Positions 52,845 through 61,944 are shown, numbered from the stretch's first letter. The stretch is 64,000 nt of DNA from Bin5 sp965218625 (GCA_965218625.1 CBDCLG010000009.1:186001-250000); one strand, 5' to 3'. Numbers and translations: made by a program. The notes: generated from the letters alone by a model not told the origin.

Positions 52845-53829
52845 CAGTACGCCGCCCCCCAGGCCGGTCGGTGACGGTCAGGAGCGGGCAGAGGTCAACC
52901 TGGAAGCGGGCGCCGGCGGAACGGCGTCGCCTGCGAACGGAGGCTCTCGGCGAGCGCTTGCGTCGTTCGCTGCGAGGGAGGCCATTTCGCCGGGCGCTAT
53001 GGCCTGGCGGCGGTTCCGCCGACATAAACTGGCGGTGATAGGCGCCACTGTTCTGGCTGCAATCGTGATCATCGCGGCGCTGGCGCCGGTCCTTGCGCCC
53101 TACGACCCCAACTCGATCGACCTGAATCTCTCCTACGTAACTCCCAGCGGCGCTCACCTGCTCGGTACTGACATCAGCGGCCGGGACCTGCTCAGCCGTC
53201 TGATCTTCGCTTCGCGCATATCGGTTTCGGTTGGCCTGGTCTCGGTTTCAATCTACGTGGCGATCGCGATAGCCATAGGAGGGGTCTCAGGTTACTACGG
53301 TGGCCTGGTCGACAGCATCCTGATGCGGTTCACGGATACGATGTTGTCCTTCCCCACCCTGATGATGATTTTCATCGTTGTGTCGATCCTGGGGCCCAGT
53401 ATATTCAACGTGATGCTCGTCATCGGAGTCTTCGGCTGGCCGGGACTGGCCCGGGTCATTCGCGGCCAGTTCCTGCAGATTCGGGGTATGGACTACGTGC
53501 TGAGCGCGCGCTCGGTTGGCGTTCACAGTTCGCGCATCATCCTGCGGCATATTCTCCCCAATGCAATCGGCCCGGTGATCGTATGGGCCACGTTCGGCAT
53601 GGCGGGTGCGATCATGTTCGAGGCATCGCTCAGCTTCCTGGGTCTCGGTGTCCAACCGCCGCAGGCAAGCTGGGGCAATATGCTGGTAGACGCCCAGCGC
53701 CTCAAAATCATTCGCGACCTACCCTGGGTGTGGATCCCGCCCGGGCTGGCTGTGGTCATAATGGTTCTCAGTATCAACTTTATGGGGGACGGTCTGCGCG
53801 ACGCGTTGGACCCGCGCACGTTGCTCTGA
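52837..53829 (+). CDS. dipeptide-type ABC permease DppC (second importer)
   Basis: A 330-residue DppC-type permease with a Gly/Pro-rich N-terminal extension of about 50 residues before the first helix (HKLAVIGATVLAAIVIIAAL). It also has LLGTDISGRDLLSRLIFASR, the coupling loop VLSARSVGVHSSRIILRHIL and the family C-terminus NFMGDGLRDALDPRTLL. That end is complete, unlike the first DppC. Translational coupling to DppB is likely (8-bp overlap). Confidence 0.9.
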   Translation: MTDSTPPPRPVGDGQERAEVNLEAGAGGTASPANGGSRRALASFAAREAISPGAMAWRRFRRHKLAVIGATVLAAIVIIAALAPVLAPYDPNSIDLNLSYVTPSGAHLLGTDISGRDLLSRLIFASRISVSVGLVSVSIYVAIAIAIGGVSGYYGGLVDSILMRFTDTMLSFPTLMMIFIVVSILGPSIFNVMLVIGVFGWPGLARVIRGQFLQIRGMDYVLSARSVGVHSSRIILRHILPNAIGPVIVWATFGMAGAIMFEASLSFLGLGVQPPQASWGNMLVDAQRLKIIRDLPWVWIPPGLAVVIMVLSINFMGDGLRDALDPRTLL

Positions 53830-53844
53830 AGAAAAGGCGTAAAG

Positions 53845-54849
53845 ATGGCTGGCAAGAACCGATATCGTGCTGGAATAATAGGCTGTGGCAGGTCTGGAAA
53901 TCTCCACGCGAGCAGCTTCAGAAATATCGAGAACGTTGAGCTGGTCGCATGCGCCAATCGGGGAGAAGCCAAGCTGCGCGACTTCGCCGACCGGTGGGGA
54001 ATCCAGGGCCGTTACACTGATCTTGATGAGATGCTGCGACGGGAGTCGCTGGACCTTGTGAGCATATGCACGAAGGACGACGAGCATGTGGAGCCGCTCC
54101 TTCGTGTGGCGGCGCATCGGCCCAAGGGCATTTTCTGTGAGAAGCCCCTGGCTACCAGTCTGAGCGAAGTGGATGCCATTCTGGAAGCCTGTCGCGTCGC
54201 CGGGTGCAAACTCTCGGTGAGCCATTCGATGCGATTCGAAAAGAACTTCGTGCTCGCCAGGGAGTTGGCGACAAGCGGCGAGCTGGGCGCGCTGCGGGCA
54301 GTTCATTTTGTCGGCTATGGCATGGCCGGGGACCTGCGCGGGCAGCTTCACGAAGACCACTGTATCGATTTTCTCCGCTTCTGCGCCGGAGAGCCCCGCT
54401 GGGTCTTTTGCTATCCTGACGGAACGCCGGAACGCCCAGGGCTTTCTGGCATGATACAGTTCGAGGAAGGTGTGACTGCCCGGATGACCTTCGGCGGCAG
54501 ACGGGAGTATGCGACATTCCAGGTGATCCTTGAGTGCAGTCGCGGCCGCGTTGACGCCGTCCTGGGTCCTGATCCGGCTGGTTCGGTCGATCTGCTCGGA
54601 AACGACTGTTGGGAGCCGTCGTTGCGCGTCTGGCGGCAGGAGTCCGGTGGGCTGGTCGGCTATCGCGATGGCGAACTGTTGAAAACAGTGCGCAACGACC
54701 CCTGGGAGTTGGGTCTGCGGGAACTGGTCCGCTGTATCGAGAAGGACGAGGAGAGTGTTTCCAGCGGGGAGGACGCTCGCAAGACCTTGCAGCTTATTCT
54801 GGCTATTCTGGAGTCGGCGGAGCAACTGAAGAGACTGGAAACCAATTAG
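53845..54849 (+). CDS. Gfo/Idh/MocA family oxidoreductase A
   Basis: A 334-residue NAD(P)-dependent sugar/inositol-type dehydrogenase. The Rossmann motif is GIIGCGRSGNLHASSFRN, and the catalytic lysine is in FCEKPLATSLSEVD. The HEDHCIDFLRFCAGEP region carries the usual Asp/His pair. It starts 15 bp after the DppC gene and is followed 9 bp later by a second member of the family. Substrate unknown; sugars, inositols and sugar acids are typical. Confidence 0.85.
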   Translation: MAGKNRYRAGIIGCGRSGNLHASSFRNIENVELVACANRGEAKLRDFADRWGIQGRYTDLDEMLRRESLDLVSICTKDDEHVEPLLRVAAHRPKGIFCEKPLATSLSEVDAILEACRVAGCKLSVSHSMRFEKNFVLARELATSGELGALRAVHFVGYGMAGDLRGQLHEDHCIDFLRFCAGEPRWVFCYPDGTPERPGLSGMIQFEEGVTARMTFGGRREYATFQVILECSRGRVDAVLGPDPAGSVDLLGNDCWEPSLRVWRQESGGLVGYRDGELLKTVRNDPWELGLRELVRCIEKDEESVSSGEDARKTLQLILAILESAEQLKRLETN

Positions 54850-54858
54850 GGGGTCGCG

Positions 54859-55887
54859 ATGCGAGTGCGGACTGCGGTCGTCGGTGTGGGGCACATGGCG
54901 CAAAGCCATCTGCCCAATCTGTCCGATTTCCCCGACGTTGACCTGGTGGCCCTGTGCGATGTCAGTGAGGAGCGTCTTCAGGAGGCTGCCCGGCAGTACG
55001 ATGTTCCGCGAGTCTATACGGACCTCACGCAGATGCTGGACGGCGAGAGGCTGGACTGTGTTTTTGTTATTACGCCAGAATGGTTGCATGCCAGGCAGAG
55101 CATTGAGTGTCTGCGTCGAGGCCTGGACGTATTGTGCGAGAAGCCGCCCTCGCACAATGTTGAAGAATCACGGCGCATGGCGGAGGAAGCCCGCAGGTCG
55201 GGCAAACTGCTGGCGCTCGGTTTCAACCGCCGCTTTGGCGTGAGCGCCATCAAGGAGGCCTTCACTGAGCAAGCCCCTCAAATGTGCGTCGCTGAGTTTA
55301 TCCGCCCTGTCGACGAGTACCGCCCTCTGATCAACGGCAGCATCCACGCACTCGATGCGCTGATTTACATCTGCGGGGAACCTGAGTCTGTGGCAGCGGT
55401 GGCTACCTACACCGATCCGGAGAAGCATGAGTGCATCGCTGCTTCCATCAAATTCGCGAACGGCGCGCTGGCGTCGCTGGCGTCGGGATACGGGACCCGG
55501 ACCTCGGCCGAAAAGCTGAGCGTCTACGGGCACGGTGTCGCGGCCTGGTGGGACAGGAACAGCGTAACCATTCGGCGCGGCGACGAGAGCGAGACGCGCG
55601 CGATTGGCAACAGCGTTCGCCTGGAAGATCGACACTTTATCGACTGCGTAAAGGGCGATGCCGAGCCGGTCGCCACGATTGATGATGCAGTAGTGACGAT
55701 GGAATGGGTGCATCGCGTTTTCGATGCAGCCGGCATCCAGGTCTCACCGGCCCCGCGCACCGGTCGCGGCTACCTGCAATGGTGTCCCTATTGCGGCGCC
55801 GACATCGTTGCCTACAGGGAAGAATGTGTTTCCTGCGGGCGTGAACTGGGCGCCTGGTCGATTCCGATTGAGGCCATGGCGGGGTGA
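54859..55887 (+). CDS. Gfo/Idh/MocA family oxidoreductase B with C-terminal zinc ribbon
   Basis: A 342-residue oxidoreductase with the Rossmann motif TAVVGVGHMAQSHLPNL, the lysine in LCEKPPSHNVEESRR and a substrate-region histidine in GSIHALDALIYICGEP. The last 30 residues carry a four-cysteine ribbon, WCPYCGADIVAYREECVSCG (CxxC-x10-CxxC). Such a tail is unusual for this family and may mediate partner binding. It is probably co-transcribed with oxidoreductase A; the two may act on one pathway or form heteromers. Confidence 0.85.
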   Translation: MRVRTAVVGVGHMAQSHLPNLSDFPDVDLVALCDVSEERLQEAARQYDVPRVYTDLTQMLDGERLDCVFVITPEWLHARQSIECLRRGLDVLCEKPPSHNVEESRRMAEEARRSGKLLALGFNRRFGVSAIKEAFTEQAPQMCVAEFIRPVDEYRPLINGSIHALDALIYICGEPESVAAVATYTDPEKHECIAASIKFANGALASLASGYGTRTSAEKLSVYGHGVAAWWDRNSVTIRRGDESETRAIGNSVRLEDRHFIDCVKGDAEPVATIDDAVVTMEWVHRVFDAAGIQVSPAPRTGRGYLQWCPYCGADIVAYREECVSCGRELGAWSIPIEAMAG

Positions 55888-56007
55888 CTCGTTACCGCTC
55901 AGCCTGCGTATCGTCTGCGGCGGGGCCAACAACGAAACCTGACCCCTTTGGTAGACAGTGTCGCGAAATCCGGATGGTCCTGTGGAAGCAGCAAGGGAGG
56001 CGCGCGT

Positions 56008-57063
56008 ATGCCTTTTCACGAAAACGATCGACTGATCATTCACAAGAACCCCCATGCCTATTCATCATGGCCTGATGTGACGGTGCTGAAGAGCGGCGAC
56101 TGGATCATCGCTTTTTCCCAGGCCATGAGCCGCCATCAGATCACGCACCGGGATCCCACCTTCCACAATCTCCTCGTACGATCCACAGATCAGGGAAAAA
56201 CGTGGAGCCGCTTTCCCCAAGGAGTGCCGGGGTATGGCTTCTTTGGGATTGACTGCATCGCCGTCACCGAGTTATCCAGCGGAGAGCTTCTTGCCCACAC
56301 CGTGCGCGATGACTTTGTACCGGTCGACGCCGCCGCGAGAGAGGCCAGATACGCCCACTATCAGCAGCGGGAGCCTTTCCCGTGGGCGTTTCGGCGAATA
56401 GGAAGTTACGTTATCCGCTCGGTCGACAGCGGTTACACCTGGCAGGAGCCGGTCCTGGTGGATGTCTCCCCCTTCGACACCGGTTTTTCCCCCCGAGCGA
56501 TAGTCGAGCTGAGCGATGGCACGCTCCTGCTGCCCCAATCCGAAGAGACCCTGGACCCGCCGCAAGCGTTTGTCGTCAGGTCGAACGACGGCGGACGGAC
56601 GTGGGGAGATGTCTCGCTTGTGGCGCAGGATGAGCATGTCGGCTTCTGGGAGCCGGCCTATCTGGCGCTGCCCAGCGGCAAGATCATCGCCATGCTTCGG
56701 ACGCATGAAGCGGGAGGCCACTACCTCTACCAGTGTGATTCATTCGATGCCGGCTACACCTGGACGAAGCCCGTCAAGACACCGATGTGGGGCTATCCGG
56801 CACATATGCTGACGTTGCATGATGGGCGCGTGCTGTGTGTCTATGGCCGCCGCCGGCCGCCTTTCGGCATCCGCGCCTGCCTGAGCGCCGACGAAGGGCA
56901 GAGTTGGGACATTGATGACGAGCTCATTATCCGCGATGACTTCCCGAACTCTGATCTTGGCTACCCGACCTCCGTTCAACTGGCAGATGGGACGATTTTC
57001 ACCACGTACTACGGTCAAGACGAGGGCGTAACGTGCATTCACGGCAGTTTCTACAGTATCTGA
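56008..57063 (+). CDS. sialidase-like BNR-repeat protein
   Basis: A 351-residue six-bladed propeller from ATG 56008 with GGGAGG before it. It contains several Asp boxes (RSTDQGKTW, RSVDSGYTW, RSNDGGRTW, SADEGQSWD), the hallmark of sialidases and related exo-glycosidases. No signal peptide is present, so it is probably cytoplasmic or a lyase-like variant. It lies between two oxidoreductases and a sugar importer, which suggests action on an imported sugar or sugar acid. The catalytic arginine triad cannot be placed with certainty. Confidence 0.75.
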   Translation: MPFHENDRLIIHKNPHAYSSWPDVTVLKSGDWIIAFSQAMSRHQITHRDPTFHNLLVRSTDQGKTWSRFPQGVPGYGFFGIDCIAVTELSSGELLAHTVRDDFVPVDAAAREARYAHYQQREPFPWAFRRIGSYVIRSVDSGYTWQEPVLVDVSPFDTGFSPRAIVELSDGTLLLPQSEETLDPPQAFVVRSNDGGRTWGDVSLVAQDEHVGFWEPAYLALPSGKIIAMLRTHEAGGHYLYQCDSFDAGYTWTKPVKTPMWGYPAHMLTLHDGRVLCVYGRRRPPFGIRACLSADEGQSWDIDDELIIRDDFPNSDLGYPTSVQLADGTIFTTYYGQDEGVTCIHGSFYSI

Positions 57064-57080
57064 AAAGGGAGGCTGGAGAC

Positions 57081-58445
57081 ATGAAGACCGAGCGCGTTTT
57101 TGAGTTGAGGAAAGTCCGCAGCATGAAGTCCCTCAGCCGGCGGGGCTTCTTGCGCCTGACAGCGGGAACTACGGCCCTGGCTGGTCTGGCCGCCTGTACG
57201 CCGGCGGCAGCTCCTTCAACGTCTGAAATGGCGGACGAAGCGCCGGCGGCCGCGCCTGAACAGGAGATGCAAGACCTGATCTACTGGAATGATCTGACCG
57301 GCCCGGATGGTGAAATCCAGCAGGCGCTTGTGGACCGCTACAATGAAGGGCCGGGCCAGGAGGCCGGCGTCCACATAACGTTTGAGATCTATCCGGGCGA
57401 TACGCTGTTCACCAAGAACATGGCTGCCTATGGCGCTGGCAATCCCATCGACATCCTGCGCGCCAGCGCGCCGCAGACGAACCTGATGGTGGGCAAAGAG
57501 ATGTTGGTGGCCCTCGATGATGTCATGGCCGAGGCCGGATTGGACTGGGATGACTTTTACCCCAGCCCCCTGGAAGCCTTTACGATCGAAGGCAGGCGCT
57601 ACAGCATCCCTCAGGAGGTCAGCAACTACACCATATTCTTCAACACCGATCAGGCCGAGGCGGCCGGCCTGGATGTCCAGAACTTTCCCTCGGACCGGGA
57701 CGACTTCGTCGATTGGGTGCAGGCCGTTACCCAGCGCGATGGTGATAAGTTCGATGTCGTTGGGTTGGTGATTCCCGGTTCGGGCGGTCTTCCGTTTCGA
57801 TGGTGGTTTCAGCTGGTCTACCAATTCGGTGGATCGTTGCTGACCGAGGATTACACCCAGGCCAACTTCAACACCGATGCCGGCGGGAGCGCCTGTCAGT
57901 TCCTCCTCGATTGCTTCGATACCTACAAGATATCGAGCCGGGATATCCTGGACGCCCGCAAGGCGTTCATGTCCCTGTACGGCTCCATTATTCAGGACGG
58001 CGCCTGGATGTCGCCCGCCTTTGCTGAGCAGGAAGGACTGAGTTTCGACACCGCATTGGTGCCGGTGATCGGCAACGATCTGTTCAGCTACGCCATCACC
58101 ATGGCTGGCGTCATCATCCGCCACGATCCCGAAGAGGCCGGGCGCGTGGAGGCGTGCGCCCATTTCCTCAAGTGGATGTCCGATGATCCGACCTGGAATA
58201 TCGAGGTGCCCACCGTGCCGGTACGGCAATCCATCGGCGAGATGCCGGAATTGCAGCAGATTCCGTACATGAAGCCATTTATCGACCTGGTGCCCTACGG
58301 CATTGAAGCGCCGCCCATTGCACAGTTCGGGGAGATAAGAGGCCGCATCGTCGAGATTCTTGACTCGGTGTGGGCCACAGACATGTCGGTAACGGACGGT
58401 CTCGCCCGGGCGGAAGAGCAGGTGAACGATATTCTGGCCGGGTAA
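57081..58445 (+). CDS. sugar-type ABC substrate-binding lipoprotein
   Basis: A 454-residue family 1 binding protein (ATG 57081 after GGGAGG; ATG 57123 is an alternative). A twin-arginine signal (LSRRGFLRLTAGTTALAGLA) ends in the lipobox cysteine. The mature protein starts with LIYWNDLTGPDGEIQQALVD and shows GRRYSIPQEVSNYTIFFN and AFMSLYGSIIQDGAWM, as in maltose/glycerol-phosphate-type binders. The two permeases follow, but a strong hairpin separates them. Ligand unknown. Confidence 0.9.
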   Translation: MKTERVFELRKVRSMKSLSRRGFLRLTAGTTALAGLAACTPAAAPSTSEMADEAPAAAPEQEMQDLIYWNDLTGPDGEIQQALVDRYNEGPGQEAGVHITFEIYPGDTLFTKNMAAYGAGNPIDILRASAPQTNLMVGKEMLVALDDVMAEAGLDWDDFYPSPLEAFTIEGRRYSIPQEVSNYTIFFNTDQAEAAGLDVQNFPSDRDDFVDWVQAVTQRDGDKFDVVGLVIPGSGGLPFRWWFQLVYQFGGSLLTEDYTQANFNTDAGGSACQFLLDCFDTYKISSRDILDARKAFMSLYGSIIQDGAWMSPAFAEQEGLSFDTALVPVIGNDLFSYAITMAGVIIRHDPEEAGRVEACAHFLKWMSDDPTWNIEVPTVPVRQSIGEMPELQQIPYMKPFIDLVPYGIEAPPIAQFGEIRGRIVEILDSVWATDMSVTDGLARAEEQVNDILAG

Positions 58446-58464
58446 GCGCAAGCGAGCAATGTCG

Positions 58465-58499
58465 GCGTGTTGCGTATCCGGCCTGGGTACGCAACACGC
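58465..58499 (+). other. strong intercistronic hairpin after the binding-protein gene
   Basis: GCGTGTTGCGTA (58465-58476) and TACGCAACACGC (58488-58499) are perfect 12-base complements. T-G, C-G and C-G pairs extend the stem to 15 bp around a 5-nt loop. It lies 20 bp after the binding-protein stop with no T-run. This position in sugar importer operons usually stabilises the upstream mRNA and lowers permease expression. Confidence 0.7.
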
Positions 58500-58535
58500 G
58501 ACCTGGCAGGATCGACGCCACACAGGGTGTGACCA

Positions 58536-59489
58536 ATGACAAGAGCAGCCACCACGAGAGCAGGAGAACAAGCCGGTCCTCTGAAGTTGGCCGGCCGCTC
58601 GCTATGGGCGCGGCTGCGCCCGCAGGAAAAGTCCGAACGGACGGCCTATCTCTTTCTTCTTCCCTACATGCTGTTCTTCGTAGCCTTCGGATTCCTGCCC
58701 GTTTTTCTGGGCTTCTTTGTCAGTCTGACCGACTGGAGCGTGGTCGGGGACTATCAATGGTTGGGTCTGCGTAACTACATCAAGTGGTTGGGAGACAGCC
58801 ATCTGGTCAAAGTCACCTATAACACACTGCGTTACACTCTGCTCAGTGTCCCCAGCGTTGCCGCTGTCAGCCTGGCGATGGCCCTGTATGTAAACAGGAA
58901 GCTGGCGGGCTTTGTATTTTCCAGAATTGTCTTTTTTGCGCCCTACGTGGTCGCGGTCACGGTCACCGCCCTGCTCTGGAAGTGGATTCTCGAGACCGAT
59001 TTCGGCGTGCTGAACTACTATCTCATGCAGCTTGGCATTCCCGCCATCCCCTGGCTTACGACAGTTCGCTGGGCCATGGTGGCGATGGTCATCACCAAGC
59101 TCTGGTGGGATGCCGGCTTCAGCATGGTCATCTTTCTGGCCGGTTTACAGGATATTCCGGCGGACTTGTACGAAGCCGCCCGCATTGACGGCGGCAACAG
59201 CTGGCGCCTGTTTTGGCACATCACGTTTCCACTTTTGCGCCCGGTCACCAGCCTTGTGATCACATTGAATCTGATCATGTGCATGCAGACGTTTAGTACC
59301 ATGTTCCTGATGACGGAGGGAGGGCCGGCTGGCTCGACCACGACCGTTGTTTATGAGATTTACCAACAGAGTTTCGCCCAGTTCAAGATGGGCCACGGAT
59401 CCGCATTGTCCTTCTTGTTGTTTCTCGCTATACTCGCTATCACCCTTCTCCTGTTCAGGCTGTTCCCGGGGCAGGTGGACGTGGACTAG
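58536..59489 (+). CDS. sugar-type ABC permease 1 (MalF-like)
   Basis: A 317-residue permease with six helices (LFLLPYMLFFVAFGFLPVFL first; FAPYVVAVTVTALLWKWILE) and the coupling motif DLYEAARIDGGNSWRLFWHI. Its C-terminus ends with LLFLAILAITLLLFRLFPG. It pairs with the next permease, 15 bp downstream. Together with the binding protein this forms a CUT1-type importer. The ATPase is not encoded here. Confidence 0.9.
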   Translation: MTRAATTRAGEQAGPLKLAGRSLWARLRPQEKSERTAYLFLLPYMLFFVAFGFLPVFLGFFVSLTDWSVVGDYQWLGLRNYIKWLGDSHLVKVTYNTLRYTLLSVPSVAAVSLAMALYVNRKLAGFVFSRIVFFAPYVVAVTVTALLWKWILETDFGVLNYYLMQLGIPAIPWLTTVRWAMVAMVITKLWWDAGFSMVIFLAGLQDIPADLYEAARIDGGNSWRLFWHITFPLLRPVTSLVITLNLIMCMQTFSTMFLMTEGGPAGSTTTVVYEIYQQSFAQFKMGHGSALSFLLFLAILAITLLLFRLFPGQVDVD

Positions 59490-59504
59490 CGGGGAAGGGG
59501 CCCC

Positions 59505-60356
59505 ATGTTCATTCGGATTCTGGGTAGGCGCGTTACGCCGGGGGTCTTGGCGCTCTGGCTGACTGGGATGACCATTTCGATCCTTTGGGGTATGCCGCTG
59601 GTCTGGATGGTTTCCACTTCGCTGAAGCCTGAAGGGCAGATCATGCGCTACCCGATCGAGTGGCTTCCGCGTCAAGTCAGCTGGGAAAACTACCAGATCG
59701 TCTTCAACTATCCGGTCCTGCGATGGTTCTGGAACAGCCTCTTTGTTGCCATGGCAACGACCGCGCTGGTCGTCTTTTTCAGCGCCATGGCCGGCTATGC
59801 CTTGGCCAGGATGAAGTTCTGGGGGCGCAGCTTCGTTTTCGGCGTGATACTTTCTTCTCGAATGATCCCCGGCGCCGTTGCTCTCATACCTCTCTACCTG
59901 ATTATTGCCAGATTTCGACTGCTCGATACATATCTGGCGCTGATTATGCCGGCTGTGGCCAGCACGTTGGGCGTTTACCTTTTTCGACAGTTTTTCTTTT
60001 CGCTGCCCCGCGAACTGGAGGATGCCGCCCTGATCGACGGATGTGGACGCTTCGGGCTGTTCTTCAGGATCGCGCTACCGCTGGCAATCCCCGCTCTTCT
60101 GACGGTCGCCATCATTACGTTCGTCGCCAGTTGGAACGACTTCCTGTGGCCACTCCTGGTCACGAGCACCGATTCGGCTACCACAATGCCGGTCGGCATG
60201 ATGAAGTTCAACCCGCGCACCGCGGGCATCAGACGGATGACGTATGGTGTGGCCATGGCAGGCGTTACAATCCAAAGTCTTCCTACTTTGGTCATGTTCT
60301 TTCTCCTGCAGAGACACTTCGTGCAGGGCGTCACGCGTACCGGCCTGAGAGGGTAA
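59505..60356 (+). CDS. sugar-type ABC permease 2 (MalG-like)
   Basis: A 283-residue permease of the MalG type with six helices and the coupling motif ELEDAALIDGCGRFGLFFRI. MVSTSLKPEGQIMRYPIEWL lies in the first loop and NDFLWPLLVTSTDSATTMPV is typical. It is followed 11 bp later by the fragment of a broken oxidoreductase gene, so the operon once continued. Confidence 0.9.
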   Translation: MFIRILGRRVTPGVLALWLTGMTISILWGMPLVWMVSTSLKPEGQIMRYPIEWLPRQVSWENYQIVFNYPVLRWFWNSLFVAMATTALVVFFSAMAGYALARMKFWGRSFVFGVILSSRMIPGAVALIPLYLIIARFRLLDTYLALIMPAVASTLGVYLFRQFFFSLPRELEDAALIDGCGRFGLFFRIALPLAIPALLTVAIITFVASWNDFLWPLLVTSTDSATTMPVGMMKFNPRTAGIRRMTYGVAMAGVTIQSLPTLVMFFLLQRHFVQGVTRTGLRG

Positions 60357-60367
60357 GGAGATGGCAA

Positions 60368-60463
60368 ATGAGTAAGCCGTTGCGGGCGGGTCTGATCGGT
60401 TGTGGCGGCGTTGCCGCGGCGCACATGCGGGCATAGCGTCAACTGGAGGGTGTGGAGATCGCG
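60368..60463 (+). pseudogene. 5' fragment of a Gfo/Idh/MocA oxidoreductase
   Basis: The frame MSKPLRAGLIGCGGVAAAHM is the Rossmann start of another oxidoreductase, with a good ribosome site (AAGGAG). It stops at TAG 60434-60436 where a Tyr codon is expected. The next codons, RQLEGVEIAAA, still fit the family, then similarity ends near 60463. So the gene is truncated and also has a stop. Confidence 0.7.
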
Positions 60464-60934
60464 GCTGCCAAAGGATTCTCCTATCTCGTTTGGCAACGAC
60501 AAAAGAGCCTTTCCTGGCCGAATTTCTCAGTTTGCACGTAGCTACTCAGCCTAGACTGGGAAGTTGCTTGAAGAGGAACGGTCATCGGTCAAAAAGACCA
60601 ATATTGACTGCCGGAAAGTGTGAATCCTCCATCTACACGTCATAATTCGCACCATTTGTGCCGTTGTGACCCGAACCTGACCTGTTCAGACAGATTCCAA
60701 ACACGATTCATTGTACTTGGATGACTTGATTGCCCATTGAAAGTCGCACGTTGGTCAAAGGCTGAGTAGATACGGTTGCACCTTGCACAAACTCATGTTA
60801 GGCTTGTCTTGAAGTCTGACCATGCCATTCTGGATAACACTTGGAGAAGCTAGACTACCGCGCATAGGAGAAGGACAATCGCATCCTCCGAGCCAAACGG
60901 GTGCGACGTAGGTTTAACGCCGAGGAGACCCACA
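60464..60934. other. 471-bp gene-free stretch
   Basis: Less GC-rich than the surroundings, without a credible ORF or palindrome. It follows the broken oxidoreductase and probably marks a past deletion or insertion point. The promoter of the next gene should lie near its right end. Confidence 0.45.
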
Positions 60935-61924
60935 TTGAGGTATGTTGTCTTTGGGGCCGGCGCGGTCGGAAGCGTCATAGGTGCTTACCTGAATATAGCT
61001 GGACAGAGTGTGGCGCTGGTTGCCAGGCCAGGCCATGCAACCTGCATCAAGCAACAAGGCCTCGTTGTTCACAGTCCCTCCAAAACACATCGTATCTCCA
61101 TCCGGGCGGTCACTTCCGCCTTGGAGCTTACTCCATTCCGGTTAGATGACGTTGTACTCTTGACGGTCAAATCGCAGCATACGGAGCAGGCGCTGACAGA
61201 GTTGCGTCAGGCCGGCGTGCCATCGACGACGCCCGTTTTCTGTATGCAAAACTCAGTGGTCAACGAGCGAATCGCTGCGCGTTACTTTGACAATGTGTAT
61301 GGCGTTGTCACCGCGCTGCCAGCGATGTTTCTGGAAGACGGGGAGGTGATCGGCGCCGATGAAAGTTGCGCGGGTGTGCTCGAGATTGGACGCTACCTGG
61401 AAGGCGTCGATGAAGTTGCCCGGAACGTAGCACGGGATCTGAAACGTGCCGGTTTCCGGGTGGAGCTAAGCGCGCAAATCATGCTGGCGAAATACACAAA
61501 ACTGCTCACGAATATCGGGAATTCACTCTTTGCCATCGTTGGTATGCAAGCCAGTGGCAAGGAGCTAGACCCGTTCCTCAGCGAATTACGCGCCGAGGCT
61601 ATCAACGTCTTGGAGCGGGCGGGCATTGCATACGAATCAGAGCAAGAGTTTCGGGAGCGCGTGCTGGCTCAAGCGCAAGGCTTGAAGCTGCCCGTTAGCG
61701 TGGCATACGGTGGCTCGACGTGGCAGAGCCTCGCCCGTCGTGCGGGCACAGTAGAGACCGACTACCTGGAAGGGGAGGTCGTCAGGGAAGCCAAGAGAGC
61801 GGGAACCGAGGCGCCTCTCAACAACCTCATATGTAGGATTGCAAACGAGATGGCTGAAGACGGGCTCGAGCCCGGTTCATATACGATTGCTGAATTGCGC
61901 CGGCTGGCCGCCGCATCTATTTAA
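60935..61924 (+). CDS. ketopantoate reductase (PanE/ApbA) family protein
   Basis: A 329-residue NADPH-dependent reductase with TTG start 60935. The nucleotide motif is RYVVFGAGAVGSVIGAYLNI. The catalytic lysine region is AKYTKLLTNIGNSLFAIVG and the C-terminal domain has RRAGTVETDYLEGEVVREAK. True ketopantoate reductase would make pantoate for coenzyme A. The isolated catabolic context and a similar pair of genes downstream make a related 2-oxo-acid reductase equally likely. Confidence 0.8.
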   Translation: MRYVVFGAGAVGSVIGAYLNIAGQSVALVARPGHATCIKQQGLVVHSPSKTHRISIRAVTSALELTPFRLDDVVLLTVKSQHTEQALTELRQAGVPSTTPVFCMQNSVVNERIAARYFDNVYGVVTALPAMFLEDGEVIGADESCAGVLEIGRYLEGVDEVARNVARDLKRAGFRVELSAQIMLAKYTKLLTNIGNSLFAIVGMQASGKELDPFLSELRAEAINVLERAGIAYESEQEFRERVLAQAQGLKLPVSVAYGGSTWQSLARRAGTVETDYLEGEVVREAKRAGTEAPLNNLICRIANEMAEDGLEPGSYTIAELRRLAAASI

Positions 61925-61944
61925 TCAGAGAAAGGAAGATTACC

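Noticed and set aside
53719..55155. Minus-strand open frame of 478 codons
   Set aside because: Antisense to the two Gfo/Idh/MocA genes, both with Rossmann and EKP motifs.
55933..55975. AACCTGACCCCTTTGG motif before the sialidase-like gene, similar to ends of some insertion sequences
   Set aside because: Only one such end is convincing and no transposase or matching inverted repeat is nearby; a loosely similar AACCTGACCTG at 60.67 kb is too short.
57216..58571. Minus-strand open frame of 451 codons
   Set aside because: Antisense to the sugar-binding lipoprotein gene and its hairpin.
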